DNA from: Planctomycetota bacterium | GTDB taxonomy: Bacteria > Planctomycetota > Planctomycetia > Pirellulales > Pirellulaceae | Assembly (NCBI GenBank): GCA_026692865.1 | Contig: JAPLNI010000029.1 | Span: 124,001 to 188,000, forward strand | Direction: 5' to 3' | DNA: 64,000 nt | Part shown: piece by piece, positions 54,901-62,307 of the stretch | Numbering within the stretch: position 1 is the stretch's first letter | How the letters are laid out: each line of letters opens with the position of its first letter | The notes under the pieces: model-generated | Databases searched by the model: none | Told to the model about the DNA's origin: nothing | Seen by the model: the letters and a program-made list of their open reading frames with translations, nothing else | Made by a program: the position numbers and the translations under genes

Positions 54901-56166
54901 CCTGCGCCCGATGTCGCAGCCAAAGCGGTTGAACTCCTTCGACCATTGGAGGCGACTGGCGCTCCGTTCTGGAACTCGTTGTGCAGCGTGCTTTCAAAGC
55001 TTGCGGGGATTCCGATTCGAAAGTCCGATTTTGATCCCAGTCGTATTGATCCGCATTTGGCAGTGCGAATCGAGGTACTCGATGCAGATGGAAAAGTGAA
55101 AGAATCGACACGGAGCATTGAGAAACTGCTGCCCGATCGACCTGCTATCTCCAACGTTGCATTGGTCGTTACGCCGACTCAGCGCGGGCAAGCATGGCAT
55201 CGTGAAAAGATGACTACGTTTGATATTGAGCTGCTGCCAGAGTCGATCGTTGTCGAGCATAGTGGGCTTCGTATCGAGCGTTACCCGGCGATCGTCGATA
55301 AAGGTGGCTTTGCTGCGACGACGATGTTTGATGAAAAGCATGTCGCACAACACGCAATGCAAGTGGGCTTAGTGAGACTCTTTGCTCTCGTCGATAATCG
55401 AGAACTGAAAAGTCAGGTTGCATACCTTCCCAACTTGAAAGATGGTCAGATTTGGATAGCCGATCGAATGTCGAGCGAGCTTTTGAAAAGCGATTTGCAG
55501 GATTTGATTGCGAGAGTTGCTTTCTTGGAGCCGTTTCAGTCTATTCGAAGCAAGGACGATTTTGAATTGGCTCGCATCGATCGAGTGCGCAAGATCTCGA
55601 TGGCTTCTGTTGAGGTCGCAAAATGGTTTACGAAATTTGTTCAACAGTATCAAGCGGTCAGACTCGCAAAGCAATCGGCACCTGCTGTGTGGCGATCCGT
55701 GACGCAATCGATCGATCAGCAAATGGAATCGATGTTTTCACCTGGATTTATGATCCACACGCCATGGGAGTGGCTCAAGGAGTTTCCTCGCTACTTGCAG
55801 GGGATCGTTGCACGTCTGAATCGACTGAAAACGGTTTCGGTCGCACAGGACGAAGCGGCAAACAAAAGCCTGGCAGCCTTCTGGGACGACTATCAAAACC
55901 AACTTGAAGTAAATTCATCGCTTGGTTACGCGACGTTAATTGAACCCTTCGTAATCAAGTCATCGGCAGCCAAGCCGACGGCGGCTAAGCCAACGGAAGC
56001 AACGGGCACGATGGTTCGATGGCCGATCGGAAAAATGGTTGAGTATCGATGGATGATTGAGGAGTATCGCGTTTCGCTCTTCGCACAGCAGCTTGGAACG
56101 CGTGTCAGTGTTTCGCCCAAACGGCTTGAAAAACTCAGAGACGCCATCTCACAGGGGCTGGGCTGA
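51943..56166 (+). CDS. hrpA: ATP-dependent RNA helicase, HrpA family
   Basis: A 1407-aa DEAH-box RNA helicase. Motif I GETGSGKST is at 92-100, motif II DEAH at 186-189, motif III SATIDAEKF follows, and motif VI QRAGRCGR at about 402-409. The C-terminal half carries the HA2, OB-fold and DUF3418 regions typical of bacterial HrpA (LVPAPDVAAKAVELL, WHREKMTTFDIELLP). Length is slightly above the ~1300 usual for E. coli HrpA. In E. coli it helps process fimbrial mRNA and rescues stalled ribosomes. A low-complexity SAAKPTAAKPTEATG insertion lies near the C-terminus. Monocistronic; inverted repeats E7 and E8 start four bases after its stop. Confidence 0.95.
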   Translation: MLTHESINQAYRPDRFRLKRLLQRVQRLPEGSARRESDLGRLEDALKQSIERRTQREAIKLNLDFDPELPITAHRESLIDQIRSNQVLVVCGETGSGKSTQLPKLCLEAGYGRQGMIGHTQPRRLAARSIAMRLREEIATESVGFKIRFTDATQPATLVKLMTDGVLLSELSRDRFLDAYDCILIDEAHERSLNIDLLLAYLHQLLPKRPDLRLIITSATIDAEKFSNHFSSDQGPAPIVLVSGRTYPVDIRYMGATSMHDSEQAGAEDYYRDSAYNILDRFTGAVDQLLSEMRGDILSFFPSERDIREAHKHLRGHLTNSNRQQPIEIIPLYSRLTEAEQQRVFQPHRDRRIVLATNVAESSLTVPGIYSVIDTGTARISRYAARSKVQRLPIEPISQASANQRAGRCGRLAPGICIRLYDEGDFQARPPFTTPEIRRTDLASAILQTELLGIGPLEQMPLLDPPRPEMIRNGLATLHEIGAIDDESRITEIGRRIGRWPVSPRVGRMLLAADANGCLADVLIIASALECQDPRQRPPEKAGDADAAHEKFNDPRSDFVSYLRIWDFYHRLKEELGRGRLEKALKENYLSILRMREWADVHRQLVVLTQEVGLRSHGRKLIPMEIIPEPRNQNSRDRRPTEEATKAQVDPRTETHESGFDEVHLSLLTGLLSGIANLDDQKRYKAAGNMELTIWPGSGLKRTRAPWIMAAEIVETTARYARTCAQIDVDWIESIANHILKRHYESPFFSRKNGAAMIYERATLFGLPVVARRPRTLAPIDAEQARRLLIDVGLAEQQLVTRADFVQHNNKLLEEVQEWAAKTRRRDLVVDSFFLQQFYENVIPAEVVDRVTLEKWEKSFSRSPITKQPIANQPNAKGLDRNQSVEPKSLDKPPMYLTWEKIVDSLDRQSAAEQFPSSFQIGPTILPVTYRFEPGGDADGITIQVPSTALTQISEDRLGWIVPGMLKERVLGLIKSLPKSQRRNLVPAPDVAAKAVELLRPLEATGAPFWNSLCSVLSKLAGIPIRKSDFDPSRIDPHLAVRIEVLDADGKVKESTRSIEKLLPDRPAISNVALVVTPTQRGQAWHREKMTTFDIELLPESIVVEHSGLRIERYPAIVDKGGFAATTMFDEKHVAQHAMQVGLVRLFALVDNRELKSQVAYLPNLKDGQIWIADRMSSELLKSDLQDLIARVAFLEPFQSIRSKDDFELARIDRVRKISMASVEVAKWFTKFVQQYQAVRLAKQSAPAVWRSVTQSIDQQMESMFSPGFMIHTPWEWLKEFPRYLQGIVARLNRLKTVSVAQDEAANKSLAAFWDDYQNQLEVNSSLGYATLIEPFVIKSSAAKPTAAKPTEATGTMVRWPIGKMVEYRWMIEEYRVSLFAQQLGTRVSVSPKRLEKLRDAISQGLG

Positions 56167-56170
56167 TAAA

Positions 56171-56275
56171 CCCTGAGCCGATGGCGCTAGCCACGGGTGA
56201 CACGCGGCGATTGATGGTATGTGTTGTCGGAAAAATTGACCGGGAAGAACCCGGAGCTATCGCTCACGGCTCAGG
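56171..56275 (+). repeat. GAGCCGATGG inverted-repeat element E7 (interior type B)
   Basis: Left arm CCTGAGCCGATGGCGCTAGC, right arm GAGCTATCGCTCACGGCTCA, interior 'cacgcggcgattgatgg' shared with E2. The right arm is more diverged than the left. It starts four bases after the hrpA stop and is followed directly by E8. Confidence 0.75.
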
Positions 56276-56279
56276 GTGT

Positions 56280-56355
56280 CCTGAGCCGGTGGCACCAGCT
56301 ACGGGTTTCGATGTTGCCACAATTTGTCAGATAGCACACGAGGCTACGGGTCAGG
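56280..56355 (+). repeat. GAGCCGATGG inverted-repeat element E8 (interior type A)
   Basis: Left arm CTGAGCCGGTGGCACCAGCT, right arm GAGGCTACGGGTCAG (shortened), interior 'aatttgtcagatagcac' like E3. The flank 'ttttcatcagcc' follows, as after E1. Placed four bases after E7, so the two families sit in tandem. Confidence 0.7.
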
Positions 56356-56624
56356 GAAAATGCCTTTTTCATCAGCCCAGGCGACACGTTTTGCTCGAAG
56401 AGTCGCCTTCCTATCTCCTAATAGCTTGAATTATGTGATCCTCCTACGAACAAGACTTTACACCTGGCGAAGCTTGGCAAGCCAGGCAATGTAGCGATAA
56501 CGGATAGTTTGCGCGTAGGTCAGTTCACTCGCTTGTAGTGACCATACCGATTAGTTCGATAGAGATCGCGTGGACGATTTTGATTTCGTCAACGACATTG
56601 CACTGGGACTAAAGGAGTTAATCT
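56356..56624. other. Intergenic region before the small lipoprotein
   Basis: No gene is supported. The plus-strand open frame starting at 56570 overlaps the lipoprotein in another frame and is rejected. A strong Shine-Dalgarno AAAGGAG lies at 56611-56617. Confidence 0.5.
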
Positions 56625-56930
56625 ATGAAACAATACATTGGTACATTCGTGTTAGTCTTAGGTGTAGTCTTGACTGCTACAGGTTGCCACGGCCTTCATG
56701 GCAAGTGTCGCAACTGTCAAACCGGGTGTGGACCGACTGGTTGCCGACCTGGACACATTGGTTGGCAACGAGGTGGTACTGACTACCAAAAAGCACTTTC
56801 GCATCATGCATACCGAAACCCTGAAGGAGGCGGATCGGGCGTCACAGCGGCTCAAACCGCGTATCCTTACTACACGAACCGCGGCCCTCGAGATTTCTTC
56901 GTGAACAACCCGCCAACAATTGGTCGGTAA
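56625..56930 (+). CDS. Small cysteine-rich lipoprotein
   Basis: A 101-aa protein with a lipoprotein signal (MKQYIGTFVLVLGVVLTATG before the lipobox Cys) and a strong Shine-Dalgarno (AAAGGAG, seven bases before the ATG), rare in this window. After the lipid site comes a Cys/Gly-rich stretch with four cysteines (HGKCRNCQTGCGPTGCRPG), which could bind a metal or form disulfides. The tail (YPYYTNRGPRDFFVNNPPTIGR) is a motif seen in short planctomycete lipoproteins. Function unknown. It ends two bases before the convergent stop of the TatA-like gene. Confidence 0.78.
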   Translation: MKQYIGTFVLVLGVVLTATGCHGLHGKCRNCQTGCGPTGCRPGHIGWQRGGTDYQKALSHHAYRNPEGGGSGVTAAQTAYPYYTNRGPRDFFVNNPPTIGR

Positions 56931-56932
56931 GC

Positions 56933-57205
56933 CTACTCACCGTCTTCGGGCGGTGGAACGAACTTCGCAGCGGTAGTTTTCGTTTCAGATACGACTGGCT
57001 CGTCGGGTGTGTAACTGGAACGCGAAGGGGGCGGGGCATCGAGGTTTGTTAAGCCGTGGAACTCCTTTTGGAATTCTCCAACACTCTTCTTCAGCTCCCG
57101 GTACGTACCGCCTAAATTACGCGCCACCTCAGGGAGCTTTGACCCAAAAAGTAAAAGCGCGATCATGCCGAAGAGCATCATTTCGCTGTAGCCAAGTCCA
57201 AGCAT
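56933..57205 (-). CDS. TatA-like twin-arginine translocation protein, second copy
   Basis: A 90-aa protein of the TatA/TatB family: short N-terminus with a membrane helix (YSEMMLFGMIALLLFGSKLP), the hinge FGSKLPEVARNLGG and an amphipathic helix (TYRELKKSVGEFQKEF), then a proline-rich tail. It begins ten bases after the stop of the first TatA-like gene, so the two are surely co-transcribed. Length and tail are between TatA and TatB; a TatB role is possible but cannot be decided from sequence. No tatC is in the window. Tat export is relevant here because both DUF1501 proteins carry twin-arginine motifs. Confidence 0.88.
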   Translation of the reverse strand: MLGLGYSEMMLFGMIALLLFGSKLPEVARNLGGTYRELKKSVGEFQKEFHGLTNLDAPPPSRSSYTPDEPVVSETKTTAAKFVPPPEDGE

Positions 57206-57215
57206 GTCGGGCTAC

Positions 57216-57416
57216 CTAGCTAACAGAGTCTTTTTTAGCAGCCGAATCCTTCGATACGGTCTCGACCGGTTCATCGAATTCTTCTCGCATCCCCTTTTTG
57301 AATTCGTTGGCACCGCGGCCGACGTTTCGCATCAGTTGGGGAATCTTGGCGCTGCCAAACAAAAGAGTGGCAATTACCAAAAAAATTAAGATTTCAGTTG
57401 TACCTAAACCAAACAT
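57216..57416 (-). CDS. tatA: Twin-arginine translocase TatA
   Basis: A 66-aa TatA-type pore subunit. The N-terminal helix (MFGLGTTEILIFLVIATLLF) leads to the conserved FG hinge (FGSAKIPQLMRNVGRGANEF) and a basic amphipathic helix, with a short acidic/lysine tail (DSAAKKDSVS). Size fits TatA/TatE well. First gene of a two-gene unit with the TatA-like gene that follows, ten bases between stop and start. TatA oligomers line the channel recruited by TatBC to export folded proteins across the inner membrane. Confidence 0.92.
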   Translation of the reverse strand: MFGLGTTEILIFLVIATLLFGSAKIPQLMRNVGRGANEFKKGMREEFDEPVETVSKDSAAKKDSVS

Positions 57417-57658
57417 TTTTTGTTTTCCGTCGCAGGTTGGAGACTAACAGAGCATCCGCCAAAGCCAATTCGACTCAATCGCCAGATCGACTAAAGCGTA
57501 GAAACATCCAACAACAAGCGGCGAAGGCCAGGAAGATCACGTTACCCAAACAACAGGACGCATCTCCGGAACCGACTCGTCTGAATCTTCCTTCTATTGT
57601 ATTGCAGTAAAACCGACTGTCAAATATACGGCTAAGTCGACTCGTTTTTCTCGTTTCC

Positions 57659-59326
57659 ATGGGTTTCGTTTCGGTGTGGTTGGCTGATTGCGTGAAAGCT
57701 CAGCAACCCGCCGTCAGCCCCTTTATTCCCGCTCCGGAAATTCTGCAAGCGGCTCAGCAAATCACCATCCCAGCCATTCGCGCACCGATCCGCTTTCTCA
57801 GCGACGACTTGCTGGAGGGCCGAGGTCCCGGGACTTCTTCAGATGACTTAGTGCAACTGTATCTATCGACTCAGTTGGAAGGGATGGGATTAAAGCCAGC
57901 CGGTAACTCATTCGACTTCAAGGGCGGTTGGATCCAGCAGGTTCCAATGCTTGGCGTGACAACTCGAAATCCGGCCACGTTTGAATTTCGAAGTGGAAGC
58001 TCAAGCTTGTCGTTGAAGTACTTCGAAGACATGATCGCCAACGCCGGTAAACCAGTTGAATCCGTATCGATCCAAGATGCGGAAGTCGTCTTCGTTGGCT
58101 ACGGGATCCAAGCTCCTGAATACCAATGGGACGACTTCAAGGGGCAGGACTTGCGCGGCAAAATTCTGCTCATGCTTAACAACGATCCCGAGAGCGATCC
58201 CGCTCTCTTCGCAGGTCGCAAACGTCTTTACTACGGACGTTGGGATTACAAGTACGCCAGTGCCGCCAAACAAGGTGCCATCGGAGCGATCATCATTCAC
58301 ACCGATTCTTCTGCCGGCTATCCATGGACAGTCATCCAAACATCTTGGTCGGGTGAAGAGTTCGAACTGCAAGGGGGAGACGAGCAGCGTTTGCAAATGA
58401 AAGGATGGATTACGAACGAGGCCGCTTCGAAAGTTGTTGCTCAATCGGGCCTAGATTTAAAGACGCTAATTGAGTCCGCACAAACTCGTGATTTTAAACC
58501 GGTATCGCTGGACACCAAGATTTCCCTCGAGCTTTCAGCCGCTGTGCGAAGCAAGTCGACAGGGAATGTTCTCGGGATAATTCCTGGCTCCGACCCAAAG
58601 CTGAAGGACGAGTATCTGATCCTGATGGCTCATCATGATCATTTGGGCCGATCTGAAACTCGGGACGCAAAAGGGGACGCGATCTACAATGGAGCGATCG
58701 ACAATGCCTCGGGTGTTGCAGCACTCTTAGCAATTACTAAGGCAATCCAATCACTTCCCAAACCACTGCAGCGATCAGTGCTAGTTGCGGCCGTGGGAGC
58801 CGAGGAGCAAGGCTTACTTGGATCAGCTTTTTTTGCGGCTCATCCCACGGTCGATCCCAACCAAGTCTCGGCGGTTATCAACATGGACGGTATCAATCAT
58901 CTTGGGCGAACGGCTGATGTTCACTTGATCGGAGCTGGCAAGAATTCCATTGACGCTATCGTCGATCGAATTGCAAAATTCCAAGAGCGAATAGTCACTC
59001 CCGATTTGTTTCCCGAAAAAGGTTCTTATTATCGCTCGGACCAATTTTCGTTAGCCAAGATCGGCATTCCGGGGCTTTACTTAAATGCCGGAACGCGAGT
59101 CTTGGGAAAGCCAAGCGGATGGGGCGAGGAACAACTGAATGCTTGGATCAAAACTCGCTACCACCAAACCAGCGACGATTATGACCCGAACTGGAATCTC
59201 GAAGGAGCCGTCGAGGACACGCAGTTGCTCTTCTTCATCGCTTGTGAAATTGCTAGTGCGAAGCAAATGCAAACTTGGGACAAGGGTGACGAGTTTGCAT
59301 CGCTCCGAAAGGAACAAGAAAAGTAA
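57659..59326 (+). CDS. Secreted M28-family metallopeptidase with PA domain
   Basis: A 555-aa zinc aminopeptidase-like protein. Zinc ligands and catalytic residues of family M28 are all present: His325 (HHDHLG), Asp348 (DNASGVAAL), Glu382-Glu383 (GAEEQGLLGS), Asp410 (NMDGINH) and His502 (YHQTSDDY). A protease-associated (PA) domain precedes them (EVVFVGYGIQAPEYQWDDFKGQDLRGK, about 140-260). The ATG at 57659 leaves an unusually weak leader; 14 codons upstream, after an in-frame TAA, the reading LSNIRLSRLVFLVS would complete a normal signal peptide, starting from CTG (57617) or ATA. So the true start may be non-standard. Expected to digest external peptides; substrate unknown. Confidence 0.9.
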   Translation: MGFVSVWLADCVKAQQPAVSPFIPAPEILQAAQQITIPAIRAPIRFLSDDLLEGRGPGTSSDDLVQLYLSTQLEGMGLKPAGNSFDFKGGWIQQVPMLGVTTRNPATFEFRSGSSSLSLKYFEDMIANAGKPVESVSIQDAEVVFVGYGIQAPEYQWDDFKGQDLRGKILLMLNNDPESDPALFAGRKRLYYGRWDYKYASAAKQGAIGAIIIHTDSSAGYPWTVIQTSWSGEEFELQGGDEQRLQMKGWITNEAASKVVAQSGLDLKTLIESAQTRDFKPVSLDTKISLELSAAVRSKSTGNVLGIIPGSDPKLKDEYLILMAHHDHLGRSETRDAKGDAIYNGAIDNASGVAALLAITKAIQSLPKPLQRSVLVAAVGAEEQGLLGSAFFAAHPTVDPNQVSAVINMDGINHLGRTADVHLIGAGKNSIDAIVDRIAKFQERIVTPDLFPEKGSYYRSDQFSLAKIGIPGLYLNAGTRVLGKPSGWGEEQLNAWIKTRYHQTSDDYDPNWNLEGAVEDTQLLFFIACEIASAKQMQTWDKGDEFASLRKEQEK

Positions 59327-59367
59327 CTTTTTCCAAAGCCGCCTTGATGTGGAGCCTGGATTTCTGC

Positions 59368-59472
59368 GTAGCGGAATTCGTAAGAATTCAGCCATCGATA
59401 ATAACACCCGCAAAAGCCATAGTGGTCAGATTTCTTACGACATCTGCCAAGAGTCCAAACTCTGTTTTTGAT
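59368..59472 (+). repeat. Two-hairpin dispersed repeat, copy C
   Basis: First hairpin GAATTC-GTAA-GAATTC (59374-59389); second hairpin CAGATTTC-TTAC-GACATCTG (59427-59446, one mismatch); tail 'gagtccaaactctgtttttgat' as in copy A. It lies in the convergent gap between the M28 peptidase and ExbD genes. Confidence 0.65.
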
Positions 59473-59484
59473 CTAGACGAAGCC

Positions 59485-59898
59485 CTAGTCGGGAGCTGTC
59501 GTTACTTTGTAGGACGGGACTTTCAGGCGGTTGCAGATATCCATTATGGAGACTACCGACTGGAAAGCGACTCGTTTGTCGCCTCGAATGATGACGGTTT
59601 GATTCAACGGGTTGTTGATAACGGCTTGCTGTATCGCGGACTCGGCATCGTCCATTTTCATATCGACACCGTCGACCACAATGCGGCCATCCTCGCCGAT
59701 TCCGACGATCATGGTTTGTGGTTCCAAAGTCATCGGCATCGCGCTTTTAGCTGCTGGTAACTGAACGGGAAGCTCTCGATCCTCGTTCGCGAACTTGGCT
59801 GCGACGAGGAAAAAGATCAGCAAAATAAACACAACGTCGATCAACGGCGTCATGTTTAATGCGTCCAGAGTGCGGCTTTTTTTCAATTGAACAGGCAT
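59485..59898 (-). CDS. ExbD/TolR-family biopolymer transport protein
   Basis: A 137-aa energy-transducing protein: short cytoplasmic N-terminus, one membrane helix with the conserved Asp21 (MTPLIDVVFILLIFFLVAAKF), and a periplasmic domain (TVIIRGDKRVAFQSVVSIMDICNRL). The Asp corresponds to the proton-path residue of ExbD. ExbD normally works with ExbB, but no exbB is next to it: upstream is ilvB on the same strand with 80 bases between. The partner must be encoded elsewhere. It may drive TonB-dependent uptake or Tol-Pal functions; undecided. Confidence 0.9.
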   Translation of the reverse strand: MPVQLKKSRTLDALNMTPLIDVVFILLIFFLVAAKFANEDRELPVQLPAAKSAMPMTLEPQTMIVGIGEDGRIVVDGVDMKMDDAESAIQQAVINNPLNQTVIIRGDKRVAFQSVVSIMDICNRLKVPSYKVTTAPD

Positions 59899-59978
59899 AC
59901 CAGTACTTTACCCGTATCAGAGGCAACAATTCATTTCGGCGTGATCTTGCTGCACTCTAAATAATATTCCCCGTAAAG

Positions 59979-61805
59979 CTACGACAGAATCATATCGTCA
60001 ACGGTTTTTTTCGATGGAATCATCGGGAGCACGTGCTCTTGGTAGGGCACTTGTACATCCAAGACATATGCACCGGGGTGATTGATCATCTCTTCCAAGG
60101 CCGCCTTCAAATCGGAACGTTTGCGGACTGTCCCGCCGCCGCAGCCGTAACCCTTGGCGATTTGAACGAAGTTCGGATAACGCTCTTCGACGAACGAGTG
60201 AGCTTCCGTCTTGCCGGTCCCTGAGGCTTCCTCGTGGTCGATTGGTCCCAAGTAAGTGTGAGCTCGATTGGCTCCTTCGAAGCGGTCTTCCCACTGAACA
60301 ACCATTCCCAAGTGCTGATTGTTCAATAGCAGAACTTTCACAGGCAGCTTTTCGCAGTGCAGGGTAGCCAGCTCTTGAATGTTCATTTGAAACGATCCAT
60401 CGCCATCGATATCGATAACCAAAGCGCCTGGATGCGCGGCTTGAACACCCATCGCAGCTGGTAATCCAAAGCCCATCGTGCCGAGTCCGCTGCTGCTGAG
60501 CCATTGACGTGGCTTGCGGAATTGGAAGAACTGAGCAGCCCACATCTGGTGCTGGCCAACGCCGACGGTGACGTAGGTTTCGCGGTCTTTGGTCATTTCA
60601 GAGAGTGTACGAATCGCATGCTGCTGAAGGATTCCATCAAAGTTTTGGTCATAGGTGAAGGGATGCTTTGCCTTAAGTGCAAAGCATTGCTTCTTCCATT
60701 CGGAGATGTCCTCAGGAGCTTCTACGATCTTATTCAATTCGGTGAGTGCAAACTTGATGTCACTCCCGACTGAAATGTGAGCTGTCTTGTTCTTGTTCAA
60801 CTCCGAAGGATCGACATCGACGTGGATGATCTTCGCATGCTTCGCAAATTCCGAAAGACGACCAGTTACTCGGTCATCAAAGCGGACTCCCAACGCAATC
60901 AGCAAATCGCAATCGCGGACCGAATAGTTCGAGTAAGCCGAACCGTGCATTCCGAGCATGTCTAACGAGAGCGGTCCATCAGCCGGATAAACTCCCAGAC
61001 CCATGACAGTCATCGTCACTGGAATGCCTGTCTTTTCAGCCAACTCTCGGAGTTCGGCTGATGCTTCGCCAGTGATGATTCCACCACCGCAGTAAATGAT
61101 TGGTCGCTTGCTGTGCTTGATGGCAGCAGCCATCTGGCGAATTTGTTCTGGTCGAGCGTTGGGACGCTTAGTGACTCGGTATCCAGGAAGATTCATGGGG
61201 ACATCCCAATCGACTTCGCACTTGTCCATTTGAACGTCTTTGGGCAAGTCGACTAAAACCGGGCCTGGTCGACCGGTGGTTGCGATGTGGAAAGCTTCCT
61301 TCATCACGCGAGCGATGTCGTCGGTCTTGGTCACCAGGTAATGATGCTTCGTGATGCCTCGACAAATTTCGACCATTGGTGTTTCTTGGAAGGCATCGGT
61401 ACCGATCACGTCCGTGGGAACTTGACCGGTGATCGCGACCAGAGGGATGCTATCCATCTTGGCGTCGGCAATCGCTGTGACCAAATTAGTTGCTCCTGGG
61501 CCGCTGGTGGCCATGACAACTCCGACTTTACCGGTCGAACGAGCGAGACCTTGAGCAGCAAACGCACCGCCCTGCTCATGTCGTGGAAGAATCGTACGAA
61601 GCTGATCGGCGTAGCGAGTCAACGCCTGGTGCATCGGCATGCTGCAACCGCCTGGATAAGCGAAAATTGTGTCGACTCCGTGATCGACGATCGACTTCAC
61701 CACGATCTCAGCTCCCGACATGACGGTGGTGGCCCGCACATTTTTCACCGAATCATTTTGTGGATTCTTTTGCGGATTTTTCTGGGGGGCTGATTGAGTC
61801 GACAT
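59979..61805 (-). CDS. ilvB: Acetolactate synthase large subunit
   Basis: First enzyme of branched-chain amino acid synthesis: condenses two pyruvates to acetolactate, or pyruvate with 2-oxobutyrate, using thiamine diphosphate. The 608-aa product has the catalytic Glu77 ([12 protein letters not shown]), FAD-binding middle domain and the ThDP motif [12 protein letters not shown] (about 467-478). Start at ATG 61805 (MSTQSAPQ) chosen; an ATG at 61847 in frame would add 14 residues. The N-terminal ~25 residues are rich in Gln/Asn/Pro and do not match the family. No ilvN (small subunit) adjoins it, and no leucine/valine-rich leader peptide is seen upstream. Divergent from crcB. Confidence 0.95.
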   Translation of the reverse strand: MSTQSAPQKNPQKNPQNDSVKNVRATTVMSGAEIVVKSIVDHGVDTIFAYPGGCSMPMHQALTRYADQLRTILPRHEQGGAFAAQGLARSTGKVGVVMATSGPGATNLVTAIADAKMDSIPLVAITGQVPTDVIGTDAFQETPMVEICRGITKHHYLVTKTDDIARVMKEAFHIATTGRPGPVLVDLPKDVQMDKCEVDWDVPMNLPGYRVTKRPNARPEQIRQMAAAIKHSKRPIIYCGGGIITGEASAELRELAEKTGIPVTMTVMGLGVYPADGPLSLDMLGMHGSAYSNYSVRDCDLLIALGVRFDDRVTGRLSEFAKHAKIIHVDVDPSELNKNKTAHISVGSDIKFALTELNKIVEAPEDISEWKKQCFALKAKHPFTYDQNFDGILQQHAIRTLSEMTKDRETYVTVGVGQHQMWAAQFFQFRKPRQWLSSSGLGTMGFGLPAAMGVQAAHPGALVIDIDGDGSFQMNIQELATLHCEKLPVKVLLLNNQHLGMVVQWEDRFEGANRAHTYLGPIDHEEASGTGKTEAHSFVEERYPNFVQIAKGYGCGGGTVRKRSDLKAALEEMINHPGAYVLDVQVPYQEHVLPMIPSKKTVDDMILS

Positions 61806-61932
61806 TCCTAATACTTCTCCGTAAATCATTTTTTGCGGCTCTTCCAACAGAAGGACTGCCGTAGCAATTCCCGTGGAGAGAATACAATAGAATAGGTGAA
61901 ACCCCCTTTTCCTTCAACTCTTGGAATTGCAG

Positions 61933-62307
61933 ATGCTTGAGACAATAGCCGTTGCAATCGGCGGAATGTTCGGATCGGTACTAAGATACTGGATACATTG
62001 GGGGCTGGAGCAGCGTTTCGGGAGCTTTTTGCCTTGGGGAACACTTGTGGTGAATGTTGCCGGGTGCTTTGCTATTGGCGTTTTATGGGCTTTCACGCAG
62101 CGTACCAATGCCATTAGCCCGATCTGGGAGCTTGCTTTGCGAGCCGGCTTTCTCGGCGGATTGACGACTTTCAGTAGTTTTGGGCTGGAGGTGATCAAAT
62201 TGGGACAATCGGACCGATGGCAATCCGCCGTGATAATCGTTGTCGCGAATGTCGCCCTCGGGCTATCTGCCGTGTGCATTGGTCAGTCGCTAGGGAATCG
62301 GTTGTAA
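61933..62307 (+). CDS. crcB: Fluoride ion channel CrcB
   Basis: A 124-aa membrane protein of the CrcB/Fluc family, dimeric fluoride exporters. Motifs: GGMFGSVLRYWI (N-terminal), WGTLVVNVAGCFAIGVL, GGLTTFSSFGLE (the TTFSSF track residues) and four hydrophobic helices. The ATG at 61933 fits the family; the frame is open from a TTG at 61921. I looked for a fluoride riboswitch upstream and found none of its conserved blocks. The stop overlaps the next start (TAATG), so the methyltransferase is translationally coupled. Confidence 0.94.
   Translation: MLETIAVAIGGMFGSVLRYWIHWGLEQRFGSFLPWGTLVVNVAGCFAIGVLWAFTQRTNAISPIWELALRAGFLGGLTTFSSFGLEVIKLGQSDRWQSAVIIVVANVALGLSAVCIGQSLGNRL

Noticed and set aside
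56181-56429. An open frame starting MALATG over the repeats after hrpA
   Set aside because: It is the translation of inverted repeats E7 and E8. The same MALATG peptides appear in the false N-terminal extension of the 16476-19199 gene.
61806-61932. Possible fluoride riboswitch upstream of crcB
   Set aside because: None of the conserved sequence blocks of the crcB motif RNA can be found in the 127-base gap.
61806-61932. Possible branched-chain leader peptide or T-box upstream of ilvB
   Set aside because: No short frame with Leu/Val/Ile runs, no T-box sequence and no terminator hairpin are seen on the minus strand.
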